Assembly (NCBI GenBank): GCA_026770585.1
Contig: MU646423.1
Span: forward strand, 149,154 to 188,478
Reading direction: 5' to 3'
Source: Baffinella frigidus
Lineage: Eukaryota > Cryptophyceae > Cryptomonadales > Baffinellaceae
Length of the DNA: 39,325 nucleotides
A model generated the notes under the pieces. The model made no database searches, was not told the DNA's origin, and was given only the letters and a program-made list of their open reading frames with translations. Positions 31,301-38,866 of the stretch are shown one piece after another. Numbering within the stretch: the stretch's first letter is position 1; the number at the start of each line of letters is the position of its first letter. A program made the position numbers and the translations under genes.

Positions 31301-32274
31301 CGATCGACGCGCAGCTGCTCGCCACCACCTGCGTGCACCCGATCGATGATCAGCCCGCGATGCTCGGGAAATCATGAGCGCGCGATGCTCGGGGGGCGCC
31401 TCCTCCTGCACTGATGGCGTAGCCAACACCAGCGTGCCCCACCCGCTCGATGATGCGCGTGGCAATTGTTGGAAACTGAAACCGTGCCTGCATGCTACCG
31501 CTGCTGGCATAGCCACCACGTGCACCACCCGATGGATCATGAGAGCGTGATGCTCGGGAAAAGCGTGCGCGATTATCGGAAGAAGCGCCTCCTCTGCCAC
31601 TGATGGCGTAGCCACCCTCTTCCCTCTCAATCGGCAGCGCATGCTCGTTACTGCTGATGACGTGGCTATTCTGACATAGCCACGTCGTCTTTGCAAAATG
31701 CCCATCCTAAGCAAAGTCTAAATTTACAAAATGTCCATTTGACGCTCCATGGCTCAGAGCATTCCAGACAAAGTCTGGGGCAGCAGCCTGCCACTCCAGA
31801 TCCAACAGCAGCTTGATTTGGAAAAAAGAGGTTCTCAACCCAGGCCACGACGAACACCCCTGTACACGGCACTGGAATGCAATGTTGTGACCGAGTTAAC
31901 GCGGCATGAATATAGAAGTGTGGTTAGATTTTCGGCCCGGGGTCAGGACACTCAATCCTAAAGGCTTTCACCTCGGCGCTTGCAGAATCTCGCCGAAGAA
32001 CCTCCATGAGCGCCTCGACGGTTTCGTGGAAGCTCTCCTCCTCCGCCTGCAGACCGCTCCGCCCCAGCAACCCCAACACCTGACAGGCGGCCGCGACGAC
32101 ATCGTCGCTGCAAGAGCGATCCACGAGCTGAGCGAGCACCTTGCGCCGGATTTCGCCCTGCGTTGCGGCTCCAATGGTACTCTCAGCCAGGCTATCCTGT
32201 GTGTCTCCTGGCAGACCCAAAAGCCGCACATGCTCGTCAGTGAGGAGGGTAGGGGCGTCGCCCTCGTCATCCAT
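14580..32274 (-). CDS. Armadillo (ARM)-repeat protein, complete, 26 exons, 996 aa
   Basis: Exons in order: 32274-31972, 31328-31272, 30799-30527, 30210-30106, 29418-29341, 27878-27735, 27444-27366, 26833-26696, 25517-25402, 24729-24601, 24107-24032, 23427-23346, 22714-22630, 22202-22080, 21433-21331, 21051-20970, 19315-19123, 18963-18880, 18624-18583, 18209-18043, 17284-17158, 16599-16546, 16443-16368, 16195-16110, 15594-15493, 14666-14580. Every junction keeps phase and the total is 2991 nt including TGA. Helical repeats of ARM type run through most of the protein (ESAGLVEHLCWALGEAA, AMRAHPNNLAVQFEAVACLA, VCELACRALGSVVYGN, VHNQTVAALGNVAVNG). No catalytic or membrane segment is seen, so a cytosolic or nuclear binding scaffold is inferred; no ortholog is named. 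The start is the first convincing ATG (MDDEGDAP); the frame stays open upstream to 32370. Least certain are exon 2, the end of exon 25, and possible missed phase-symmetric exons in the 1.5-1.7-kb introns. Confidence 0.85.
14698..14800. mobile_element. MITE-like element, family C copy 1 (ARM intron 25)
   Basis: Ends AAGGACTTTCCGGGGATAG and CTATCCCCGGATAGTCCTC are inverted repeats around a non-coding core. The relative at 35180-35246 shares both ends. Confidence 0.7.
14813..14885. repeat. Dispersed repeat, family G copy 2
   Basis: It shares CTCTGCTTGAGTTTTGTTCT and TTCAAGTGCAGGACAC with the sites at 11528 and 20803. Confidence 0.6.
15150..15492 (-). repeat. Two further copies of the ARM exon 25 body in intron 25
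   Basis: CTGCG.GACTCGC.TCTCCC and AGTGCGCGAGAT occur in exon 25 (15594-15493), again at about 15450-15375, and again at about 15220-15150, with (GAA)n between them (15241-15266). Copy 2 keeps a gtactt donor-like site; copy 3 diverges into a different end with gtaaaa. It is unclear which end is used in the mRNA. Confidence 0.7.
15774..15878. mobile_element. MITE-like element, family A copy 4 (ARM intron 24)
   Basis: Degenerate ends TATGATAGCCCTTCAATG and GACACTTGAGGGATA. The core AGGTCCTAGGGCCATACGG is in the inverted orientation. It is 105 bp, equal to the 2886 copy. Confidence 0.65.
16196..16367 (-). repeat. ARM intron 23, composed of degenerate CCCTAAA repeats
   Basis: The 172-bp intron reads gtaaatcctaaaccc at its start and continues as CCCTAAA, CCCTCAA and CCAAACT units up to the acceptor atgaag. 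On the + strand it is GGGTTTAGGGTT-like. Confidence 0.85.
16444..16545 (-). repeat. ARM intron 22, composed of CCCCAAA/CCCTAAA repeats
   Basis: The 102-bp intron starts gtaaaccc, runs as CCCCAAA units and ends acccctag. It contains nothing else. Confidence 0.88.
16633..16740 (-). repeat. Diverged copy of the ARM exon 8 core in intron 21
   Basis: On the - strand it would read CESAGLVEHVCWA, almost the same as RESAGLVEHLCWA of exon 8 (26833-26696), some 10 kb away. It lacks convincing splice sites in the right phase. It is either a decayed ARM exon or a long-distance copy. Confidence 0.55.
17285..17470 (-). repeat. Copies of ARM exon 21 interior in the preceding intron
   Basis: ACCGCGGC.AAAGCGGG.GG and CTCCCTGC.CCC from exon 21 (17284-17158) recur at 17348-17396, and CTCCCTGCGCCCCGCGCCCT at about 17442-17468, between telomere-like stretches. 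Confidence 0.7.
17610..17765. repeat. GA/GC microsatellite in ARM intron 20
   Basis: (GA)n with (GC)n interruptions; CT-rich on the transcript strand. Confidence 0.9.
17903..17930 (-). repeat. Downstream copy of the ARM exon 20 end
   Basis: CAAACAAGCATATGGGGAT on the - strand repeats the last bases of exon 20 (18209-18043), but the donor gt is lost. Confidence 0.6.
18315..18370 (-). repeat. Upstream copy of ARM exon 20 interior
   Basis: CGGCCCCT.AC.GAAGCCAT followed by GCGCCTCCA repeats an internal part of exon 20 within the preceding intron. Confidence 0.65.
18720..18795 (-). repeat. Downstream copy of ARM exon 18 with donor
   Basis: GATGGGACACC and TTCCTCGCCTTCCTTTCTCA then CCCAG and gttctcc repeat the end of exon 18 (18963-18880) with an intact GT. 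The unit spacing is about 160 bp. Confidence 0.75.
19316..19470 (-). repeat. CCCTAAA tract abutting the ARM exon 17 acceptor
   Basis: A TTTAGGG-type array on the + strand runs directly into the acceptor (transcript strand ctaaactccaaaccag). Units drift to TTTAAGG and TTGAGGG. Confidence 0.9.
19823..19924. mobile_element. MITE-like element, family A copy 5 (ARM intron 16)
   Basis: Ends TATCCCCCCCCCCAAGTGG and GGCACTTAAGGGATA. The core AGGTCCTAGGGCCCTACGGT is in inverted orientation. Confidence 0.75.
20562..20655. repeat. Dispersed repeat, family I copy 1
   Basis: AAAATCCCTTTGTAGCCCGC followed by TGTGTGG, with GGTTT.C.CGGATA.CG upstream, is shared with 26262-26353. Both copies are in ARM introns. 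Confidence 0.65.
20803..20875. repeat. Dispersed repeat, family G copy 3
   Basis: AGCTCTGCCTGAGTTTCATT followed by CTGGCTCC matches the sites at 11528 and 14813. Confidence 0.6.
21739..22018 (-). repeat. Three downstream copies of the ARM exon 14 end
   Basis: The end of exon 14 (22202-22080) recurs at about 22010-21961, 21948-21858 and 21806-21739. All keep GTGT.TGCACG.GCTTGT and GCGC(C/T)C.GAACAAG. The first two keep a GT donor (gtggtt, gtgata); the last has lost it. The 21948-21858 copy also has an AG in front, so it could be recognised as an exon, but out of phase. Confidence 0.85.
23580..23690 (-). repeat. Upstream copy of the ARM exon 12 start
   Basis: GGGCGGAGCAGGGGCGCGAT on the - strand repeats the acceptor and first bases of exon 12 (GGGCGGGGCAG then GGGCGCGATG at 23427) and then diverges. 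Confidence 0.65.
24105..24425 (-). repeat. Tandem repeats upstream of ARM exon 11
   Basis: Three ~33-bp units with GTTCACGCGTGAGC lie at 24112-24210, directly at the acceptor of exon 11. Two ~115-bp units follow at about 24205-24425 (CTGCCACCCGTT.TGC.CA, ACCACTCTGA.ACC). The first part of the large unit resembles the exon 11 start with its acceptor. Confidence 0.7.
25250..25400. repeat. (CT)n microsatellite directly after the ARM exon 9 donor
   Basis: CT on the + strand, GA on the transcript strand, starting within the donor (gtgcgagagag). Confidence 0.9.
26262..26353. repeat. Dispersed repeat, family I copy 2
   Basis: It shares AAAATCCCTTTGTAGCCCGC and neighbouring bases with 20562-20655. 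Confidence 0.6.
26905..27075 (-). repeat. Recent tandem copy of the ARM exon 8 start and acceptor region
   Basis: About 160 bp repeats 26760-26915 with few changes: GATCTGATGGCGCGGCA, CGCGAGAGTGCGGGG and TGGTCGA are all kept. The acceptor CAG GTTCAAC of the true exon is altered to CGG GCGCGACC in the copy, so only the proximal copy is spliceable. Confidence 0.8.
27200..27320. repeat. GA-rich microsatellite in ARM intron 7
   Basis: Imperfect (GA)n/(GCGA)n; CT-rich on the transcript strand. Confidence 0.85.
27960..28690. repeat. Minisatellite and telomere-like DNA in ARM intron 5
   Basis: The unit GGGTCATGCCGCGATTTGGG recurs at about 27970, 28036, 28310 and 28500. CTATCATGGGG next to exon 6 is repeated at about 28655. 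CCCTAAAC and CCCCTAACCCC stretches lie at 28090-28120 and 28560-28640. No exon is supported. Confidence 0.7.
29026..29106. mobile_element. Small palindromic element, family E copy 1 (ARM intron 5)
   Basis: CCTACTTCCGGCATT and GAATGCCGGAAGTAGG form the ends of a ~80-bp hairpin. The near twin is at 29184. Confidence 0.75.
29135..29182 (-). repeat. Downstream copy of the ARM exon 5 end
   Basis: TGGCGTATGGCT.CGGG and ATTGCTGCTGCCCAG repeat the last ~45 bases of exon 5 (29418-29341), but the donor became atac. It lies between the two family E hairpins, suggesting that hairpin and exon tail were duplicated together. Confidence 0.75.
29184..29260. mobile_element. Small palindromic element, family E copy 2 (ARM intron 5)
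   Basis: CAACCTAATTCCGGCATTC and GAATGCCGGAACTAGGTTG form the ends of a 77-bp hairpin. Confidence 0.8.
29485..29542 (-). repeat. Upstream copy of the ARM exon 5 start with acceptor
   Basis: CAG then GACCCGGGACC and CACGCGCCAGGGGGCG, then GACGAGTGGCG, mirror the first ~45 bases of exon 5 including the acceptor. Confidence 0.75.
29870..29970 (-). repeat. Downstream copy of the ARM exon 4 end
   Basis: CACTCGTGCTC.GCGCT and CTTCGCCGGGCCC repeat the end of exon 4 (30210-30106) plus ~60 bp of intron (CGGGAAAGTGCACAGC). The donor position is mutated. Confidence 0.75.
31035..31260. repeat. Telomere-like repeats in ARM intron 2, both orientations
   Basis: GGGTTTAGGGTT-type units at 31040-31175 switch to CCTAAACCCTAAGCG units at 31180-31245, forming a head-to-head junction near 31185-31205. 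Confidence 0.75.
31340..31720 (-). repeat. Degenerate tandem units in ARM intron 1
   Basis: ATGGCGTAGCCA, GCGCCTCCTC.TGC and GCGAT.CTCGGG recur two or three times, spaced 100-200 bp. The GTGGTGGC start of exon 2 (31328) is echoed in them (GTGGTGGCTATGCC). Confidence 0.6.
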
Positions 32275-32580
32275 GGTGTTCCAGGAGCGACACAGCGCGG
32301 GCACTAGTGCATTTGCGGCACCCACCTCCCACAAACCTCCTGACGAATCGCCAAAAGTCGAAACGGCCACTTTCCCGAAAAGTCAACATGTCTACTTTAC
32401 TCTGAAAATGGCTCCAACATCACAGATGGTGGAGCCATTTTCAGGGAGTTTCAGGAGAATCCAGAACGCGTGCGGGGACAAAGGGATCCGCGAGCAGGAA
32501 GTGAGGATCTGCTCCTTTCGTCGCTGCCTGCAGCAGCAGGCAGCGTCGTCCGTCGCTGCCTGCCGCTGCCTTCCGCAGCG
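32275..32580. promoter_or_regulatory. Divergent promoter region between ARM and AIRIM-like genes
   Basis: The two start codons face away from each other across about 306 bp, so regulatory signals for both are probably shared. Near the middle lies a hairpin with perfect 14-bp arms (TGAAAATGGCTCCA at 32403-32416 and its inverse at 32429-32442). Short CAGCAGGCAGCGTCGTCCGT-type repeats lie just before the AIRIM-like start. Binding factors are unknown. Confidence 0.55.
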
Positions 32581-33213
32581 ATGGACGGCGCGTCGTCGCC
32601 TGGCGGCAAGGCGCCCGCCGGCAGACTGCGCTTCTCGATCCGAAAGGCGTTCGCCGAGGCGGAGGTGGTCCTCGAGGAGTGGGACGCCGCCGGGGAGCAG
32701 GGCGCGGCGGTGCTGCGCTCAGTGCAGAACGCCGCAGTGCGGCTCCGCGACTTTGTGCAGCGTTCCGGGCGCCTGGGAGTGGTCTCAGCCATGGGCGATA
32801 CCGAGGAGGTTCTCAAGGGGAACATCGCAGCTTCCGTGGAGCGCCTCCTGCGCGCGATGCCGGCGGTGATGACCATCCTGGCGTCCGCGTCCGCCAAGCT
32901 CGACAAGGTTCTCGACCAGCTCATCGTGGAGCAGGCAGAACTCCAGCCGCTCTGCGCGCTCGAAGAGCTGTGGGAGGGTGCGTACCCCGCGCAGCCGAGC
33001 ATCGCGCAGATGGCTGAGTGGCTGCACGACATGCTCATAGCGCTGCGCCGCGAGCTGGCTCTCCGCACCGAGCTGGTCAAGTCTGTCAGCATCGAGGGCG
33101 ATGAGTCCGCTGCGCGCGCGCTCGACCTTTGGGAAGCCAACGTGTTCCTCGACCCGGCGGAGGTGCGCGGGCGGGCGGAGGCCGTCCGGATCCACTGCGT
33201 CCTCACGTCTTGA
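32581..33213 (+). CDS. C1orf109/AIRIM-like protein (DUF4477 family), single exon
   Basis: One uninterrupted frame gives 210 residues, mostly helical. Residues 139-158 (PSIAQMAEWLHDMLIALRRE) and the following LVKSV...ALDLW...FLDPAEV segment resemble the conserved C-terminal block of human C1orf109 (AIRIM). The N-terminal helices (LRSVQN, then SVERLLRAMPAVMTILA, then KLDKVLDQL) match in order and spacing. Known of the family: AIRIM works with the AFG2 AAA-ATPases in cytoplasmic recycling of ribosomal factors from pre-60S particles. The start at 32581 is chosen because MDGASSPGG opens the conserved part; an upstream in-frame ATG at 32470 would add 37 residues of doubtful, repetitive sequence. 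It is the only intron-free gene seen. The assignment is by eye and needs a profile search. Confidence 0.62.
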   Translation: MDGASSPGGKAPAGRLRFSIRKAFAEAEVVLEEWDAAGEQGAAVLRSVQNAAVRLRDFVQRSGRLGVVSAMGDTEEVLKGNIAASVERLLRAMPAVMTILASASAKLDKVLDQLIVEQAELQPLCALEELWEGAYPAQPSIAQMAEWLHDMLIALRRELALRTELVKSVSIEGDESAARALDLWEANVFLDPAEVRGRAEAVRIHCVLTS

Positions 33214-33871
33214 CGCGCGCCCTTCTTCGCCCCTGAGGTAACGCAAAACGCCCTCCCTGACGCACCTTGTGACCCTGGCCAGTGAGCGACGAGTACGTGC
33301 TTGGTTTTTGAAGGGTCCCAGCAGTGGGACTTGTGAAATTAAAAATTACTCCGCGAGGCTTGACGATTCAATCCCCTGAATCCTGAAAGGGAATTCCCTC
33401 TGCCTCACTTCCCCGCCTTTCTTCTGCCGAACATCCCCAGTGACAATTCCTCTCGTGACCAGGTCGGACTTGGGTCAAAACGGCGTACAACATTGTGGGT
33501 CAAGATCGCGGAAATTTCCGTGAGTTTCCCTGCCCCGCTGCGTAGATATTGCACGTGGAAGATTCAACCTCTTGTAGTTGATAGCACCCCGTCAGTGATG
33601 CCTCTGACGACTCACGCACTTTCAAATTGCTGACAGAGACTTTCAATGTCTCGATCAGTGCCGAAAATGGTGCAACATCCCATGTCTGGGCCCGATTGAG
33701 GCGCCCTAACAATTGGGGTGTCCCGCGGAGGCTTGGACGGCACATTCCTCGTGAGACAGTCTTGAACACGCTCCACTACCATGGATATGGGGGCAGAAGT
33801 CTACGCTAGGCCCACCGTGGTTTGTCAGAACGTTCGAGATCCCTTTCCCAAACTTCAACAAGCGCGCGCGA

Positions 33872-33972
33872 GGGAGTGATGACACTATTCAATCGATTAG
33901 GAAGAGCCGTATGAGCTTGTCTGTGATTACCCGGATTCTGACCCTTTGCTGCGCGTCCCACTGAATCATCAT
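33872..33972. repeat. ~100-bp direct repeat, copy 1
   Basis: AGGAAGAGCCGTATGAGCTT then GTCTGTGATTACCCGGATTC and CTGCGCGTCC.ACTGAATCAT are nearly identical to 34218-34315. Confidence 0.9.
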
Positions 33973-34217
33973 AACGGGCAAATCTCTCTCGAGTCTTTTC
34001 TGACGAGGAGTTGTTTTGTCCTTGCAGGTTTCGGAGAGGTACGAACGTACAAAAAAAGCGTCGCGAGGAAGCAGCATCAAGACGAAGGATCGGACGATGC
34101 TCGGGGCTTCAATTGCCCTGGACGCCAGAGAGGGGACGTGTCGACACCACACGACACACGGTACTGTCCTATTTCTCAACGAGCACCTTGTCTGTGGGTG
34201 TTGAGGCGCGCGCGTGA

Positions 34218-34315
34218 GGGAGTGACGACACTATTCAACCGATTAGGAAGAGCCGTATGAGCTTGTCTGTGATTACCCGGATTCTGACCCTTTGCTGCGC
34301 GTCCAACTGAATCAT
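34218..34315. repeat. ~100-bp direct repeat, copy 2
   Basis: Only about five differences from 33872-33972. The intervening ~245 bp is unique in this window. Confidence 0.9.
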
Positions 34316-35022
34316 CTATCACGTCACTCATTGTGTGAGGCGAGCGCTAATCGGTTCATGCGGTGGTGTTCAGGTTGGGTTCTTCGAGGACTTCCAGCAC
34401 GTGACGCCATCAACTAGACATGAAAGACGCGCGCGTTGGTGTGAGATGTGTGTGATGAATAAACCGTATCTCCCACGTTCCGACGATCGCACCGATGTAA
34501 CACACGTGAAAAAGTGTGCATACACACATGCGGTTCCCGTTCCCGCACTTGAGTTGTTGGTTCTAGAGCGATCTACAGGGATGTCTCGCCTCGCATATGA
34601 AAACACCCTTGCTCGAGGGACGCTCCGGCGTACGTAGAGTTGTTAAATTAGTATCAGGGTGTTGACTGAACACATGTGTCTGGTAAAAAAGAACACGATT
34701 CAAATCCGGTGGTTCTCACTGTCAGCTACGGGTTCTGGTGCACAAGGAATCTGTATCCCTGTAGTGTGATGTAGAGCGATCTCGAGTGATCTAGATAAAG
34801 AAGAAACATCACAAGCAGTTTCTGTTTCTACGCATGCAAGCCTCCACGCACACGCGTGCCTTTTCACCTTTCTCTACATGTACTTTTTTCTACCCCTACT
34901 GTCCGCAGCATTTCTCGCGGCCCCCCTCTACCTATCTACGAAGACGGCGTCGCGTCGGCGCCTGATCTGTGCCAGAACATGCACGTGCGGCAACCCGCAC
35001 ACGCACGCCCGTCAACCACCCT

Positions 35023-35114
35023 ACAGGGGTACCTCGCTCACAAGAAAGCGCATCCCCCTAGGACCCTACAGTAAGCCTGGGTGGTGCGCTTTCTTATGAG
35101 TGAGGTACCCCTGT
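35023..35114. mobile_element. MITE-like element, family B copy 4 (best preserved)
   Basis: Left end ACAGGGGTACCTCGCTCA, right end TGAGTGAGGTACCCCTGT. Inner arms AAGAAAGCGCA and TGCGCTTTCTT pair almost perfectly around a short core with CCTAGGACCCTACAGTA. Confidence 0.85.
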
Positions 35115-35179
35115 ACCCCTGCCAAATCTTGGCGTGGCCGCCTTACACCCGCAGGGTCTGCGTGCGTGTGGTGGCTGTG

Positions 35180-35246
35180 AAGACTATCCGGGGATAGGCC
35201 CGCCGCGGCCCGCGTTGGAGCCATTGGCTATCCCATGATAGTCCTC
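35180..35246. mobile_element. MITE-like element, family C copy 2
   Basis: AGACTATCCGGGGATAGGCC and GGCTATCCCATGATAGTCCT are the two ends. It sits 15 bp beyond the XPO7 stop codon. Confidence 0.75.
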
Positions 35247-35260
35247 ACATTGTCGGGACG

Positions 35261-38200
35261 TTACTCCAAGACGAGCTCGCCGGTGGCTTTGAGAGCCTGG
35301 CGCATCGTCTGGATAGGGGACAGGGGGACGCGTCAGAATGTCAGCCTCGAGGGGTGTTTCGACTGACTACAGTGATATCTGGGTTACAAGTACCCAAAAC
35401 GTATGAACCTGCGCCGGATTGGGGGGCTGCGTGTTCTTAATTTCGTACCAGGGGGTTGACTCACGTGTGAAGACGCAGCGCTAGGACGGGCCCGCCTCGG
35501 GGCGAGAGGAGAGAGGACCGGAGTAGGGTAGATCGACTGACTACAGGGGTGTCTCGAAAGGTCAACCATGCCGTAGGCGCCTACTTTAGGCCAATGCAAA
35601 TGAGCCACCCGGTGTATGACCCGAGGGTCGGTCGGCCGTCGGTTTCTTAAATTATTACCAGCGGGTTGACTAAACGTGAGTTTTAGTCGCCCTAGCAGTG
35701 TGCTAGGTATTGCAAGTGTGGCAGGGCCCTGCAGATGGGAGGGCCCTACTGTGGGCCTTAGGAGGGTGCGAGTTCAAGCAAGGCCAGCAGTCGAGGTGGG
35801 GGGGCGCGGGTTTTTGTGAGGCTAGCAGTCGGGGTGGGAGGGCCCTACTGTAGATCCCTAGCTTCAGGTTCTAGCAAGGCCAGCCATCGAGATGGCCTTG
35901 TTAGAAGGCTAGCAATCGAAGTGGGAGGGGAACCTGGATGTTGCGGAGGAACGCGCGGCGGTTCTCCGTCTCGAGGTTGCGTTGCACTCCTGCCGATCCA
36001 CCATTTGTGAGTCGTAGGGGCGGGCTTCGTGCTGCTGGCAAGCAAGGCGCCCCTGTAGCAAATAGTGAGGTCTGATGAATGAACGATGGAATATGAATGT
36101 GTGAATGAGGGGGGGTCTCGGGAGCACCGGTCATGCGGCTGAATAACCCCTTGGGTTCAGCGTTGAGGGTGCAGGGTTAAGGTTTAAGAGTTCAGGGTAA
36201 GGGTTTAGGGGGGAGGAGGGAGGGAGGGAGGAAGGAAGGGGGCGGCAGCAAGTGCTGAGGGTCTCAAGTTGCTCAGGGTCCGACTTTGCACGTTCATACG
36301 GGTAGTAATATGATGGTGTGAGGGAGCACCATTCATGAGGTTGGAGGTCCGAGGGTGGACGTTCATACTGGTGGTATGCGGGTCTGAGGGAGGGTCTTCG
36401 GGAGCACCATTCATGAGGTTGGAGAAGGCGTTCGCGACGGCAGTCTGCGAAGAGAGCGGCTGGCGCGCGACGAACGCGGATGACACGGACTCGAAGGCCG
36501 TCTCTGACGCCAGGATCAGCGAGAGGAGCGGGTGCGAGAGGATCCCCGTGTCCTGTCAAAGACGCTCAGTCAGTTGCCACGTAAAGAGATGACACGTCAT
36601 TTATGCGTTATTCGAGGAGGTGGCACGCGATTCAGGGCGGCTCGACAGGCGGCGCGTGTGATGACGCAGCCTAGGACGGGCCCGCCTTGGGGAAGAGAGC
36701 CCGGGCTGGTCCTCCTGAGAAGCAGGTCCCCCAGAAGGGAACACACCAACAGTGTTCACCGGGGGGATATCGTGTGCAGCGCGACTCCTCACATCACTTG
36801 GCAGGTGCAGCGCCAAACCCTCAACCTTGAAAAGACAGACCCTTCACCCTGAACCCTGAACCCTGAGGTGGCGGGGGGTTAGAATGGTACCGTGTGCTCA
36901 TCGGTGAGGAGCTCTATCTCTCTCGCTCTGTCGCTCGCTCTCTCTCTCACTAAGGGCCTCTCTATATGTCCATCTCTCTCTATCTTGCTCTCTCGCTCTC
37001 TCTCCAAGGGTACCGTGTGCTCATCGGTGAGGAGCTGCTTGATCCGCACCAGCTGCAGATCCGCCGCCAGGTTCGTTTGTTTCTCGGACGTGCCCCGTAC
37101 TAACCTAGGACGCGCCGGTACTAAACCAGGACGTGCCAGTACTAACGGTGGTTATCTTTTTCCTCCGGGCGGGTACCGTGTGCTCGTCGGTAAGGAGCTG
37201 CTTGATCAGCACCAGCTGCAGATCCGCCACCAGGTTCGGCACCTGTGCTTGGGGTTGACGGTTGAGGGTTTGGGGATTGGGGATTGGGGTTTGGGGTTTG
37301 GGGTTTGGGGTGTCAGATTTAGGAGTTAGGGTTTGGGGTTCAGAGTTGAGCGTTTGGGGTGTGGGGGTTAGGGTTTGGGGTGTGGGGCTTAGGGTTTAGG
37401 GTTTAGGGTTTAGGGTTTGGGGTTTGGGGTTTGGGGTTTGGGGTTTGGGGTTTAGGGTTTAGCAATTTTACGGAAATGAGGTTGGGGGGGGACCTGCTGC
37501 ATATGCTGGCGCATGCGCGTTGCCATCGGCGTGTTGCGCAGGCGCGTGCGGTACAGGAACGACGCGAAGCGATCGATTGCTCTCGCGCAGAGGATGTGCA
37601 GGTTCTGCTGCAGCGCGTTGGCTAGCCCGTGGTGGAGTGATTGCAGCAGCGCCACCTAGGGGGGCAGAGAAAGATGGTTTAGTGGGAGACAGCGAAAGAT
37701 GGTCCACGGTCGCGCAGGCAGATGATTCACACGCGCAATTGCCAAGTCGGTGGGCGGCCCCCGCGCGCGGCTCTTTTTCCTTAAGGTTCAGGGTCAAGGG
37801 TTGAGGGTTCAGGGTTTAGGGTCTAGGGTCCAGGGTCTAGGGTTTCGGGGTTCGGGGGCGTACGACAGTGGAGGTCTCCATGGCGACGACGATGGAGATG
37901 GCCTGTCTGAACAGCGCTTCGGACAGCGAGTAGAACGCAAACGCCACCTGTTTTGGGTTTCAGGTTTTAGTGTTTGGGATTTGGGATTTGGGGTGTGGGG
38001 TGTAGGGTGTGGGGTTCAGGGTTGAGGGTTCAGGGTGAAGGGTTCAGGATTCAGGGTTTAGGTTCTAGGGTTTACGATTCAGGTTGAGGGTTTAGGGTTC
38101 AAGGTTTAGGGTTCAGGGTTTAGAATTCAGGTTCAGGTTTGAGGATTTGGGGTTGAGGGTTCAGGGTTTAGAGGGCGACCTTATGGAAGGCGAGGAGGTC

Positions 38201-38272
38201 CTGATTCGAGATGGAGAGCGCCATCTGCATCGCGAGGCCCATAACCTGATTTGGGGGTTGAGGATTGAAGGT

Positions 38273-38318
<46 letters not shown>

Positions 38319-38505
38319 GGTCGAGGGTTGAGGGCTGATGGTTCAGGGTTGAGGGTTTGGATAACCTCATCGGCCGTCTTATCCCCGTAGAGAGTGAACG
38401 CGCCCAGGTCGACGTACTCTCCAGTGAGGGCGAGCGCGAGCGCGGCCAGGCACACCCCGATGCCTTTGTACCTGATGCATGTCGATGCCCTTGTCATTCA
38501 GGGGA

Positions 38506-38561
<56 letters not shown>

Positions 38562-38831
38562 GAGACAGAGAGACTGACAGAGAGACAGAGAGTTTGAGAG
38601 AGAGAAGGCTAGGGCGAGTGCCACGAAGCACCCCGGTGCCTTTGTACCTGCCACACGTCGATGCCCGTGTCAGTTCCGCAGCAGTCGCACTGCTCAGGTG
38701 CTTGGGAGGTGCACGCGGAGGGCTTGGGGAGCGACAGGGGGGGGCGCGCTACCCGGCTTGTGGGACCACGCTACTGAGGTGGCGGGTGTGTGCTGGGGAC
38801 ACGTTGGGGTGCTCCTGTGTTTCGGTGTGTT

Positions 38832-38866
<35 letters not shown>

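Larger units (their letters stand above)
33214..35260. other. Intergenic spacer between the AIRIM-like gene and XPO7
   Basis: No gene is supported in either strand. It holds a ~100-bp direct repeat (33872-33972 and 34218-34315), the family B element 35023-35114 and the family C element 35180-35246. A + strand AATAAA at about 34457 is too far from the AIRIM-like stop to be assigned. Confidence 0.5.

Noticed and set aside
32470-32580. Upstream ATG of the AIRIM-like gene
   Set aside because: The extra 37 residues are repetitive and not family-like; the downstream ATG fits the conserved N-terminus better. It is kept as an alternative.
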